Assembly (NCBI GenBank): GCA_964036045.1
Contig: OZ038380.1
Span: 117,103,699-117,167,698 of the forward strand
Direction: 5' to 3'
DNA from: Eutreptiella sp. 'Long Island Sound 2002'
Lineage: Eukaryota > Euglenozoa > Euglenophyceae > Eutreptiales > Eutreptiaceae
Length of the DNA stretch: 64,000 nucleotides
Shown one piece after another: positions 18,121 to 29,106 of this stretch. A model generated the notes under the pieces. It searched no databases. It saw nothing but the letters and a program-made list of their open reading frames with translations, and was not told the DNA's origin. How positions within the stretch are numbered: the first letter of the stretch is position 1; each line of letters opens with the position of its first letter. A program made the position numbers and the translations under genes.

Positions 18121-19732
18121 GGCTGCTGGTGGATGGTGCTCGCTGGTATGGGGTGTGGGTTGGGGGGGCTGTTGGTGGTGGTGGGGTGCTCCTACTAGGC
18201 CCTGGTGTTGCTGGTGTGCGTGTGCGGCTCCTCGCGGGTCCATGGGGGTGTACCGTGGCTCGTATGTCGTGGGCCTGTGTAGCGGGGGCGGCGGGTGGTG
18301 CTGGACCGCGTGGTGGTGGTGTGGAGGGTGTGCCGGTTGTGTGTGGTACCCCGGCGTTGGTTGGTGTGGTGGCAGGGGCTGGTGGTGGTGGAATACGTGA
18401 TGGTGTGGTGCGGTGATGTGCGCTATGTGGGGTGGGTGGTTCGCGGGGCCTGGTTGTGCTGGGGCGTGGGGGGGATGTAGCTGGTGGGGGTCGCTGTAGC
18501 ATGGGGGCATTAGGGGGTAGGGGTTGGGAGGGACGGGGGCGTGGTGGTGGTGTTGGTGGTGCCATGTCCCCTGGCTCTGCGCGTACGGTGGTCCTGGCAT
18601 GGTGTGGACGTGTGTGGGCGGTGGTGGCTGACTGGGCTGCAGGGTTTGGGTGCTGCGGTACGGTGGTGGTGGTGGGCGCTGGCGGTGGCGGTGTTGTTGG
18701 TGTGCCCCGGGGGTCTGGGCGTGGGGCGGTGCGGTGTGGCTGGACCCGGGCCTTGGTCGGGGCGTCGCGCCATGCTAGCGGGCGCGTTGGCGGGCCCCCT
18801 GACCTGTCTTGGTCTTCTTGGCCTGGTGGGTGTCGGGGGCGGGTGAACCCCCCTGTCCCCGTGGGGGCGACGGGGAGCGGGCGTGCCAGCGGTGTGCCTC
18901 TTGGAGGCTCGTCTTGAGGCCTCTGACGTAGGTTTTCATGGTCCGTGAGGCCCATCCGCCTGGCGGTGGCCTCGTCGGGGGCGGCCAGGTGGGCGTCCCA
19001 AAAAGACGCCCAGCCCTCCGGGGGCTTCCGTTGTGCGGGGTCGGGGTGGTGTGCCGGGTAGAGGAGTGCGCTGAGTGGGTAAGGTGTTCCCTTCCGTCGG
19101 CCAAGGGCGTGTTCGAACCGGCGGCAAGTGATTCGGAGGTAGGCTGCTATCTCCTCTGGTGCCGTGTCGGCCCACGCTTCCGGCGTCAGGGCTGCTGCTT
19201 GGGGGGCCAGGAGTTGTGGGTCTGGGAGGTGTAGGTCTCGGTGGTGGAGGTATAGGGCGAGGAGGATGTGGCGGGCCGCCACGTTCAAGCCGCCTCCGCT
19301 GTGGCGTAGGGGTGGGCTGTGGGGGGGCAGGGGTGTGCTGCCCGTGGCCACGGCTATGGTCCATGCGTGGTCCGCCGCGTCCGCCACGTAGTACCCTCCC
19401 AGTTGGTCCCGGAGGGTGTCGGTGAGGAACCCAAAGAAGCTGGGGTGGCTGGCGGGGGGGGGTGCGGCTGGGGCCGCGGGCCGCTCGCGGTGGCGGGGGT
19501 TGAGGTCCCCGCAGTGGGGGCAGTGGGTTAGGCGGTGCGCGGCTCCCAGGCAGACCCAGTGGTCTGGGTTGCAGGGCAGGGCTGTCTGTGGTAGCCGCTG
19601 GCGAACGCAGAGGGGACATGCGGTGGCTGGTGGTTGGTGGTACCTGTGGACGGACGGCGGCGTGGGGGGATGGGGGCTGGTGGCGCGCGCATGCTGGTGG
19701 GAGTGTGTGCGGTGCCTGTGGTGCCCGTGTGT
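18121..19732 (-). CDS. element C RING-finger and proline-rich ORF (first part)
   Basis: The frame is open on the minus strand from a TAG near 19,732 to the LTR border at 18,121. At 19,511-19,618 it encodes ACPLCVRQRL ... PCNPDHWVCLGAAHRLTHCPHC: C-x2-C, C-x3-H-x2-C, then H and C-x2-C, a RING-like zinc arrangement. A conserved ~70-residue segment follows: GGYYVADAADHAWTIAVATG, then RHSGGGLNVAARHILLALYL. The C-terminal half is Pro/His/Thr-rich. The plus-strand copy at 63,031-63,925 has the same RING-then-WAI order. RING domains usually recruit E2 ubiquitin-conjugating enzymes, but whether this one does is unknown. There is no clear ATG before the RING; translation may start in another frame at MRAPPAP (19,692). 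The ORF is interrupted by gypsy1. Confidence 0.6.
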
Positions 19733-19810
19733 GCTGTGCTAGTGCTGTGCTCGGTGGACGGTGTGTAGACGTGGTGGGGGTTCCGTGTTGGTATGTCACG
19801 GGGTAGGTTC

Positions 19811-21199
19811 TCATGGTTGGTAGAACAGGAGTTTGAGGAGCTGGGCTTGGTCTGTTGGGGGCAGGGTTGCCGCATGCTGCAGGTATTTGTGGGTGCGGTA
19901 TGTGAGCTGCTCCGCCGTCTTGGCAACGGCTGTCGGCTGCATGTGCGCCGCCGTCGCCTGGGGGTCCTCCGCGTGGGTGCGTAGCAAGGTGTAGACGGCA
20001 GTGGGGACGAGTCCCCTGCGGACTGCCTCGAGCACCTCCGTCTGCTTGAGGACGGTGGTGAGTTGCTGGGTCGCCGGGGACTGCGCCAGCCATCTGGCGT
20101 GCTGTGCGATGGTGTGGGTTGGGTTCCAGTCTGTGAGAATGTCCAGTCCTCTGTACAGGGGGCACGCCTTGGAGTGGTCCCATGTTTCTTCTTCCGCGTG
20201 GCTGCAGATGCATTTGGTGTGTCCTGCGGGGATGTGGATCGAGCGGCGCGTATACCTTCGGTGGTATCCGGTGAGGAGGGAAAGTTGTTCGAGGGCGAGT
20301 TGGAGTCGGGGCTTTTGTAGGTGTGCTGGGAGGCTATCCAGGCGCAGGGCGGAGTAGTAGAGGGGGGTGTGGACGGAGTCTTCGAGGCGTCGGAGGAGTT
20401 TGGTGTTCGCGGGGTGGCCCAGTGTGGTGCCCAGTTGCTGGATGGGTGTGGGGTAGTGGTACTGCTTGTCTCGATTCGTGTACGGCGTGTCCTCGGGCAT
20501 CCATTGGGGGGGCTGTGTGGCCGGGGGTATCGGGGGCAGGTGCTGCAGGTGGCTGTGGTGTGGGGTGTCCAGTCGCACACGTTCGAGCCCTGGGGTGTGG
20601 TTGGTGTTCTGGTGTTTGGCCTGCGTGTCTGCGCGTCCATTGCCGTATGCGTAGCGGTGTGACTCCTGCTTGACGATGTGTAGGGCGTCCTGGGGGTGCA
20701 TGCCCTTGAAGGCCATCCATAGTCCCAACGCTTGTGTGGTGAGGCGGGACTCGAGTGCTTTGTGGAGGGGCAGGTCCGCAAGGCGCCTGGTGAGGTGGAT
20801 GTCGACCGTGGCGTCCACGACTACCCAGATGTTGCGGGGGCTGATCATCGTGGGTGGCGGTGTGGCGGTGACGGCGTCTGCCATGGTGCGCAGTTCGCCG
20901 TGGGAGGACGCTCCAAAGATGGTGGCCCCGGTGTGGTGTTCCACGTGGAGGCCGTCTGCGTGCCGGGTGATGCGCACGGAGGCGCAACCCACCGTGGGGG
21001 TGCGTTGCTGGGTGCCGGATGCGTCAGTGAAGTAGATGATGTTGGTGTCGCTGGGTATGGGTAGGCAGGCGATTGCTGTGGGGTGATAGACGTAGATGGG
21101 GTTCCCCTGGGCGGTTCTGGCGGTGATTTGCGTGGGTTGCAGTAGTGGCGCTGCATAGAGGCCTATTCCCTGGATGATGATCGTCTCAGTCGTAGCCAA
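19811..21199 (-). CDS. element C ORF: RNase H domain and C-terminal zinc knuckle
   Basis: 462 aa. The RNase H fold is indicated by IIYFTDASGTQQRT (D), SSHGELRTMADAV (E), NIWVVVDATVD (D) and GNGRADTQAKHQ (D), all four catalytic acids. About 150 residues later comes CICSHAEEETWDHSKAC, a Cys/His knuckle in the place of the post-RNase H zinc motif of non-LTR retrotransposons. No RT domain is present upstream on this strand, so the copy is either 5'-truncated or a separate RNase H ORF. The plus-strand copy (60,993-62,915) is homologous throughout. The RING ORF begins about 80-190 bases downstream on the same strand. Such RNase H domains degrade the RNA template strand during reverse transcription. 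Confidence 0.8.
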   Translation of the reverse strand: MATTETIIIQGIGLYAAPLLQPTQITARTAQGNPIYVYHPTAIACLPIPSDTNIIYFTDASGTQQRTPTVGCASVRITRHADGLHVEHHTGATIFGASSHGELRTMADAVTATPPPTMISPRNIWVVVDATVDIHLTRRLADLPLHKALESRLTTQALGLWMAFKGMHPQDALHIVKQESHRYAYGNGRADTQAKHQNTNHTPGLERVRLDTPHHSHLQHLPPIPPATQPPQWMPEDTPYTNRDKQYHYPTPIQQLGTTLGHPANTKLLRRLEDSVHTPLYYSALRLDSLPAHLQKPRLQLALEQLSLLTGYHRRYTRRSIHIPAGHTKCICSHAEEETWDHSKACPLYRGLDILTDWNPTHTIAQHARWLAQSPATQQLTTVLKQTEVLEAVRRGLVPTAVYTLLRTHAEDPQATAAHMQPTAVAKTAEQLTYRTHKYLQHAATLPPTDQAQLLKLLFYQP

Positions 21200-21759
21200 G
21201 GGGTAATGGCACTAGTCACACAGGCCGAAGGGTGTATGCTGGGCCCCTTACAAGATCAACGCCGTCAATAGCTCCGGGCCAGCCCCAGACACCTCTTGTG
21301 TACTGATTGGTCCGTCAAACATATATTAGCTTTCATTTTCTCCGCAATGCTTTCAATGTTTGTCTCTGTTTTCCTAAGGATGCGCTGATCGCTCTCGCCA
21401 TGCCTTCACATTGCTCCAGATCCTTCCTAATCATGCAAGTGACCTCCTTCACCTATGGTGCTCTTCTATGGCCGGGCGGTGGTGAGTCGTAGTGAACAAG
21501 TTCTGGAAGGGGGATGAGGCGGATCTGTGTTCATCCACGACGTTCTCAGCATCAACATTAATGACTTGTGTACATTTCACATGATGACCCCCATCTCGAT
21601 CATGCAGGATCTTCTCATCATCATTATGCATCATGGTCATCAGCACCCACATGTCAGACATTTCACTCATTTAGGTCCCAGTGTCGGTTGGCCATCATCT
21701 GCCCATCACTGGTCATGATCAACCATGATCATCCATCCATCCATCATGAATCAGGACAT
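21200..21759. other. AT-richer spacer without genes
   Basis: No coding frame with recognisable motifs. From about 21,560 to 21,780 the sequence is rich in ATCATG/CATGAT and CATC repeats (CCATCCATCCATCATG), giving many small palindromes. It marks the upstream edge of the element C copy. Confidence 0.5.
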
Positions 21760-23919
21760 TGCTGATGACTGAAGATCTAGAATTTGGCCATCATGCCACC
21801 GTCTGGGATCAGAAATCGACTTGTACCATTATCTTCAGAGGTTCATTCAAGCCCGCAGGAAAAAGAGTGCTACGCCATAGTGGCACGATCGCCGCAGAGA
21901 CAAATGAAAAGCCTGGAGAAAGACGCACAGCCAGACGAACTAAAAGAAAAAAACGTTCTTTCTGACCTCAGAAGCCTCCCCATATTTTTTGCGCCGCTGT
22001 TTGGCGAGGTCGGCAACATAACAGGCACACATCACAAACAACGGCAGCTCTGGCCGAGAGAAAGCAAACGTTAGCCCTTGCGTGAGGCCAAAACACCTAG
22101 CCAAATGCGTTCCATAGGAGCTAAGGACTTGTGTGTGCCCGAACAACCACAAGCAATACAAACACACGCCGAGCACCAAGAGATAAAAACGCGAAAAAGT
22201 ATGAATGCCGCAAGATGATGACGGCCGCCACAACACAAGTATGTTACGTGGAAGGGAACCCAAGGGACGGAAAAAGTACAACAACAAAGCGTCCGTCGTG
22301 ACCAAGCGAGGAACCAATACCGCAAAGCACGCACACCGCCGCCCGTACATCCCACATGTGATTTGCTGGGACGCAGACGCCAGGAACCAAGGCGTAGATG
22401 CAGCAAGGGAGCGGGGGAGCCACACTAACAAAAAAAACCACCAAGCACACAAAGCACGGACAAAAAACACGCACACACAACAAGCCCGCGAACGCAAAGC
22501 AACCAAGGGGTACGTCCATGCATCGCGGCAGCCTCCACACACACAACGCGGGATGACCGAGAGTGCGCCGCCGCCAAAGGGAATAACCACACGTACCACC
22601 AACGCGCCTGCCATACGACCGAGCGGTAAAAAAAAAAAGCCAAGCCACCCACTCCTCCTCCACCCCCCCAAGCCCTATATGCCATCATCACCACAGCGAA
22701 GAGCATGGTATGAGGGACAAATACACGCAAAGGTGAGAAGTGCCACACACCACCAGAGAAGACACCACCGCCTAAAAAAAATGCGAGCACGAAACAAACA
22801 TGAGGTATGCTCGCACGGCGCCGAAACTGCAACAAGGTATGACGAAGAACGATGCTGCCGCCGACAGAACCACAAAGTCGAATCACCGACCTGCCGTGCT
22901 ATGCCACCCTTTTTTGCAACCCATGCAAATTGCACACGCACACTTCTTAGGCCAACAACGCCGCAGGGAAGAAGATAACCATGCCGCCGTCACCAAAGGC
23001 AGCAATCCACGCAAGCAATCCCCGAAAACAAATTGAAAACACAACACACCAACACACAACCGAAAAAGAACACACAAAGACAACACAGCCGAGCATGAAC
23101 GAGCAAGGCCACCACACACCGCCACATAAGCGCTGCAATGACTCGCAAGCCAACGCGACGCGCATATGCGCTCACACACACGCGCCTTCACACCCGCTTC
23201 CCTCAGGACGCGCCGTTCGACACGAACGGAAAGGCAGGAGGGCCAACACTTCAGCGAAGCAACCGGTAACCGGCAAAAGCAACAACGGGTATGCCAACAC
23301 AGAAACACACATGGGAAGAAGTGGTATGCCATGCAGCGCATGAGCGCATAACCGCCAAGCTTCCCTACGACCCCGACTCGCCACGCGCGTGAGCGAGCCA
23401 TGCACGAGCCGTCAAGAAAGCCACCGCAACCAACCTCCCCACACCCCCTCTGCAGGTCAAGGTAAGATGACGGGAAAAAAGACAAGAGAAGGCCCGCCAC
23501 GACATCTTGTGAACCTAATCGCAACACGGAAGTGACGCTGAAACCGAGTAGCACCTCGCACGTTGCCAAGATCCCATGACAACCCACGCCCCGCAGCGCC
23601 AAATGCAACGAGTGAACCGAGGGGTAAAGGGTTGACCGAACATTGCAAACAGAAGAGGGTAACGCCTAAACGAGGAGCAGAAGAGGAAAGGGTAACCCGC
23701 GCCAGCTAAGTAGGGGAGCACAAGAGCAGCAAGGGACGGGCACGCAAGGGGGGGAGCACCACCACACAACACGGCACCACGACACACACAACACTGCGGC
23801 TCACACACCAACACCCGGACCCGGGGAAGAGGCGGAGAACACCAGCGAGAAGGGGGAGGAAGAACCACACAACACAGCGCCACAGCACGCATCTTAGCAC
23901 CACACCCCCACACCGGCAC
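21760..23919. other. A/C-rich, strand-skewed stretch without a supported gene
   Basis: The plus strand is strongly enriched in A and C (ACACACC, AACCACC, AAAAAACC blocks) with few T. Long frames exist on both strands because stops are rare, but they are of biased composition and contain no motif. The minus-strand translations are Cys/Val/Phe/Leu-rich, as expected from a G/T-rich strand. It may be the leader of the following array, or an unrelated long repeat. Confidence 0.45.
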
Positions 23920-26900
23920 ACGGGCACCATGGGCACCACACCCATACCCACACTGAGCCGCCCACTCCAGGGACGGGCGGCTGGAAGAGGGAGAGCGCCT
24001 AACTTTAGACGCCCCTCACAACGGCGAGAGGTGCCCCCCCCCCCAGGCCAACCTCCCGCAAGCCACGCAGCGCGCCAAGCCCAGCAGGGCACGAAAGCCG
24101 AAGAACTAGGGCCGGGTCCCCACGCCTGCACACACACAGCCACAGCATGTGGGCAACAGACCCTGTCTGTGTGCCCCAAGGACGGGCAGCTGGCGGAGGA
24201 TGAGCATCTAACCTCAGACGCCCCTCACAAAGGAGCGAGGCAACCCCTTCGAGGACACCCCACAGCGCGCAACGCCGCCTCCCGGGAGCCCGCGCTGCGG
24301 GGTCGGTGTCGGGTCCCCACACCCGCAACACCAACGCCCAGAAAACACGGGCAACGGCCCCCGACTACCTGCCCAGAGGACAGGCAGCTGGGAAAGGGGG
24401 AGCGCTTAACCCCAGACGCCCCTTCCAACGACGAGAGGTGCCCCCCCCCGGGGCAACCTCCCGCGAGGGGGGCACTGGGGGAGGTCGAGCACCTAACCTC
24501 AGACGCCCCTCATGAAGGCGCAAAATGCCCTTTCCGGAGACGTCTTCCTGCCAGTCCCACAGCGTGCAACGCCAGCTCGCAAGAGCGTGCGCTATGGGGC
24601 CAGTGCTACGCCCACATACCCACAGCCCCCACGCACACAATATACCGGCAACGGGCCCCGGCTACACGTCCTTGGGGAGAGGGAGAGCCCGTAACCCGAG
24701 ACGCCTCTCATCTGGGCAGGATGCCCCCCCCCCCCCGGCACCGGCAGGGGCACCCCCCGCGGCGTACGGCGCCCGGCAGGGCATGCCAGCAAAAGGGTTA
24801 GTGCCAGGTCCCCAGGCCTGCTCACCCGCACCAAAAGTAAATGGGCAGCGGACTCCGACTGCCTGCCCCAAGGGCGGACAGCAGGGGCAGGGCGAGCACC
24901 TTGCCCCAGACGCACCTCATAAAGGTACGAGACGCCCCCCCCTGGAGAGGTCCCCCTGCCACCCCAACAAGGCGCGCAACGCCAGCTTCCAAGAGCGTGC
25001 ACTCTGGGGCGCTGTGTTGGGGCGGCATATCCACACCTCCCACGCCCATGAGACACAGCTACCTGCCCCCAGGAGGAGTAGCAGGGAGAAGGGGAGCGCC
25101 TAACCCCAGAGGCCCCTCACATCGACGAAAGGAGCCCCCCCCCGGCACACTCCATCTGACTCCGCGGCGCGCAACGCCCAGCAGGCCATGCCAGCCCAAA
25201 GGCCAGTACCAGATCCCCGCGCCTGCACAGCCGCAGCCACAGTATGTGGGCAGCGGGCTCCGACTGCCTGCTCCAAGGACGGGCAGCCGGAGGATGGCGA
25301 GCGCCTAACCGCAGATGCCCCAGGTGAAAGCGCGAGGTGGCCCCCCCGGGGAACTCCTCCCGTGAGGCCCCACAGCGCGCAACGCCAGCTCGCAAGGGCG
25401 TGAACTGTGGGGCCAATGCTGGGCCCTCATATCCACACCTCCAACGCCCCCGAGACACGGGCGATGGGCCCCAGGTACCTGCCCCGAAGGACAAGTAGCT
25501 GAGAGAAAGAGAGAACCTAACCCTAGACGCCCCTCACATCAACAGGAGATGCTCCCAGCGCACCCTCCCGCCACCGCTGCGGTGCGCAACGCCCAGCAGT
25601 GCGTGCCAGCCAAAGGGCCGGTGCAAGGTCCCCAGACCGCACCTGAACACCCGCACCCAAAGTATATGGGCAGCGGGCCCCAACTGCCTGCTCCAAGTAC
25701 GGGCAGCCGGGGGAGGGTGAGCGCCTAACCCCGGACGCCCCTCATGATGGCGCGAGGCGCCCCCCCAGGGAAAATCCTCCTTCCACCCCAAAACCAAGCA
25801 AGTTCAGCTCACAAGGACGAGCGCTGTGGGGCCGGTGCCGGGCCCTCATACCCACACCCCCACGCCCACAAGACACAGGCAACGGGCCCCGCTACCTGCC
25901 CCAAGGACGGTCAGTCGGGGGAGGGAGAACACCTAACCCAAGACTCCCTGATACCCTCCCGCCACCCATGCGGCGCGCAACGCCCAGCAGGGCATGCCAG
26001 CCAAAGGGCCAGTTCGAGGTGGTCCGCAGGTCTGCACACCCGCATCCACAGTATGTGGGCAGCGGGCCCACACTGCCTGCCTCAAAGACGCATAGCCCGG
26101 AGAGGCAGAGCGCCTAACCCCAGACCTCCTTCAGCACGAAATGAGGGGCCACCCCGGACACCCTCCAACCACCCCCCGCGGCTCGCAGCGCCCAGCTGGG
26201 CATGCCAGCCAAAGGGCCAGTGACAGACCCCCAGCCTGCGCACCTGCACCAACAGTAAGCGGGCAGCGCACCCCGACTTTCTTCCCCAAGGACGCGGAGC
26301 CGGGTGATGGTGAGTGTCTGACCAGGGACGCCGCCCAATAGGGCGCCAGGTGCCCCCTGGAGGAGCTCCCCCTGCCACCTCCACAGCGTGCAACGCCAGC
26401 TCACAAGAGCGTGCGCCGTAGGGCCGGTGCGGGCGCCCTCACACCCAATACCCCCGCGCCCACGAGACATGGACAGCGGACCTCAAATACCTGCCCCAAG
26501 GACGGGCAGCGGGGAGAGGCAAAGAGCCTAACCCCAAACGCCCACATTGGCGAGCGCAAATCCCCTGACACCCTCCCGCATTCCCCCGCGGCACGCTACG
26601 CCCAGCAGGGTGTGCCAGCCAAGGGGCCAGTACGAGGTCCACATACCTGCACACACGCACCCACAGCAAATTGGCAGCGGACCCCGACCACGCGCCCCAG
26701 TGACACACAGCTGGAGGAGGGTGAGCGCCTAACCCCGGACGCCCCTCACACGATTAAGAGGCGTGCCCCACAGGAAAGTCCCCCTGCCACCCCCGTGGCG
26801 TGAAACGCCAGCTCGCAAGAACGTGCGCGGTCTGTGCTGGGCCCCCAAATCCACACCCAATGCGCGCACAAGACACCGCCAGCGGACCCCACAGGCTTCG

Positions 26901-27345
26901 GACAGGTACCTGAGAGAGAGGGAGCGCCTAACCCCAGACGCCCCTCACTATGGCGAGAGGAGCCCCCCTCAGCACCCTCCTGCCACCCCCCCGGCGTGGT
27001 ACGCCGAGCAGGGCATGCCAGTCAAGGGGCCAGTGCCAGATCCCCATACCGGCACATCCGCACCCCCAGCATGAGGCTAGCGGACCCCGACCGCCTGCCC
27101 CAAGGGCTGACGGTCAGGGGAGGCCGAGCGCCTCACCCCAGACGCCCCTCTCAAGAAAGTACCAGGTGCCGCCATCCAGGGGAAGACCTCCTGACAAGAC
27201 CATGCGCCATCGGGCCGGTACCGGGCTCTCAAACCCACACCTCCCACGCCCATGAGCAACAGGCAAAGCAACGGGCCCCAGCTACCTGCCCCAGGGACAG
27301 ACAGCTGGCCGGGTGAGGGAGAGCATTTAACCCCAGACACGTGTC
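23920..27345 (+). repeat. array of about 18 diverged 204-bp monomers, two alternating types
   Basis: The marker CTAACCCCAGACGCCCCTCA (with changes) recurs at about 23,998, 24,206, 24,404, 24,491, 24,690, 24,896, 25,098, 25,300, 25,513, 25,721, 25,930, 26,110, 26,313, 26,525, 26,728, 26,926, 27,130 and 27,325; spacing is mostly 195-213. Type A monomers carry CCCAGCAGGGCATGCCAGCC. Type B carry CCAGCTCGCAAGAGCGTGCG. They alternate A-B-A-B, except for a short A at 24,404 and an A-A pair at 25,930/26,110. The array lies directly before the first ORF of element A. Frames open across it are a by-product of composition. Confidence 0.88.
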
Positions 27346-28073
27346 ACGACGGCGAGAGGGGCCAACCCCGAGCGACCTCCCGCCACCACTGCGGCGTGCA
27401 ACACCCGACAGGGTGCACGCGAGCCCAGCCGCGGGCGCCTCCCTGCAGCGCTACGAGGCACAGCAACGCAACGCCTCACCACCGCCCTTCTGACGCGCGC
27501 TGCTGCCTCGGAACCAAAACGGGGTCCCCTTGTGTCTATACACCGCCCCCCCCACAATCAGATACCCAAGGCGCGCAACACCCGGGAGACCCGAGAAAGA
27601 GGCGAGGGCCCCCCAGGGCGGAGGGACGCGGACACCGCCAGCAGGGCCCGAGCAGACAGGCACCCAAGGGCCACGACGGACCTGTACCTCATCCCTCCTC
27701 TCAAGCGCAGCGACGAAACAATGGCGGAGCCGAAGGCCCCATGCAACACGCGCCCCCAATCCCCGTTGCTGGACGGGCGCACGATGTCATCAGAGCGCTG
27801 GGACTCCAGAACTGCGTCAGGGGCCCTGCCGAGGAGGACTTGGACTCAGACGTAGAGGTGATCCCAACAGCCCGTCCGGACGGCCCAGCGGCGGAACTCA
27901 CCCTTCCGGCAGGCAGTGTACAAGCCGTCTGCCCCGCATGGAAACAGGGGCATTGCAGCGGAGAGGGCTGGTGCCCGAAGCAACACCCTCGGCCAACCAC
28001 CAACAACGGGGCGCAGCCCGCAGTGGGACACGCTGCCGCACGCGCTGCCCTGCGCTTCCTGGATCCAGAATGA
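27252..28073 (+). CDS. element A first ORF with a CCCH zinc finger
   Basis: An open frame of 273 codons ends in TGA at 28,073. The first ~80 codons still lie in the last monomer, so the true start is uncertain. At 27,930-27,986 it encodes CPAWKQGHCSGEGWCPKQH: C-x7-C-x5-C-x3-H, an exact CCCH zinc finger, a type that usually binds RNA. An acidic patch (EEDLDSDVEVIP) precedes it. An RNA-binding finger would suit an ORF1 protein that coats the element RNA, but this is inference. The protein continues in other frames downstream, suggesting indels. Confidence 0.55.
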   Translation: MSNRQSNGPQLPAPGTDSWPGEGEHLTPDTCHDGERGQPRATSRHHCGVQHPTGCTRAQPRAPPCSATRHSNATPHHRPSDARCCLGTKTGSPCVYTPPPPQSDTQGAQHPGDPRKRRGPPRAEGRGHRQQGPSRQAPKGHDGPVPHPSSQAQRRNNGGAEGPMQHAPPIPVAGRAHDVIRALGLQNCVRGPAEEDLDSDVEVIPTARPDGPAAELTLPAGSVQAVCPAWKQGHCSGEGWCPKQHPRPTTNNGAQPAVGHAAARAALRFLDPE

Positions 28074-28176
28074 GACCGCAGGCGGCAGCGTGAACATCCA
28101 GGAGGCCGTGGACCGGGTTACCCATACAGGGCAAACAAAAGTGGCCCTCCACATCCGGGGCCGGCAGAAGGGCTAA

Positions 28177-29106
28177 TTGTGGAGCCCGCCGGGATGGTGC
28201 AGGTGCTGGCCACAGACATGTTCCGCGGTGTACTTCACGCGTCCCGGTTGCGGCGCGCGTGCCCGCAGTGGACCATATAGGTGCACACCCCACCACGGGC
28301 ATGGCCCTTCCCCACATGGGCGTTACCAGCCATCATGTGGCACCTGGCGCCGGAAGGCACCCCGCAGCCAACACGGAGGACATCCCCCGGGACCTCCACG
28401 CCTGGCAAGACGGCCAGGGCTACCCCTGGTGCAGGCCCGGAGGCAATATCCTGGTGGCCCCCGCAGTGGAGGCCCTCAGCCTAACAGCGACCCTCCAGCG
28501 GCACCCCGACAAGAATGGAGCGCCCCTCCCTGCACAAAGGCGCGGTCCCGCCTGCCCCGCCAGGATGCACAACCGCTGCCAGACACTTGGGTTCCCCCAC
28601 TTTGGTACTTGCCCACGGGCACCCTGGCCCATGCAACCCAAGCCATCAAAGGGACTTTCCCACCGCCCCAGTTGTCCGGTGCCCGAGTCAGCAGCCTACA
28701 GGCGGGGGGGCCTGGTTTCGGTGGAAAAAGAACAAACGCACGGGCCCATACTTCCCCATGGTTCATTGGCAGGCTTTGCCCAACATAGGAGGCATGCGGA
28801 CCGTGGAGTGGGGGGTGATCGTGCCTGATACGGAGTGCCGGTGGATGACTGCTCCCGCTGCACACCCGAGGCGGCCTCCGACGGCGTGCTGGCGCCTCCT
28901 ACATATTGTGTCCCCCTTAGCCCCCCGCCAGGCCCTCGCCAACGAGGTATGGCGGGCTCTGCTGGACCACCGCAAGGAATGGATGACCGCCCGAGGCGCA
29001 CGCTGCCCACCAGCACCGGTTCTCCAGCAACTCACAGCCCCAACACCAGGATATCCGCCACGCCCTACACAGGGCGTCAACCACGACCGTCCAGCTCAAA
29101 GACGAG
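28177..29106 (+). pseudogene. element A coding remnant with shifting frames
   Basis: Coding-like sequence moves between plus-strand frames: a piece with HPAANTEDIPRDLHAWQDGQ near 28,350, a piece with WFRWKKNKRTGPYFPMVHWQ near 28,710, and one with NEVWRALLDHRKEWMTARGA near 28,945. None stays open for the whole stretch and no domain is recognised. It links the CCCH ORF to the ORF at 29,107, so it is probably the middle of one original long protein. Confidence 0.35.

Noticed and set aside
22205-23608. Cys/Val/Phe-rich minus-strand frames and Arg/Pro/Thr-rich plus-strand frames as genes
   Set aside because: They overlap each other on both strands and reflect the A/C skew; no start, motif or repeat conservation supports them.
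23929-24801. Long plus-strand frame of about 290 codons over the monomer array
   Set aside because: It runs across several 204-bp monomers; the repeat and high GC explain the open frame, and the peptide changes phase between monomers.
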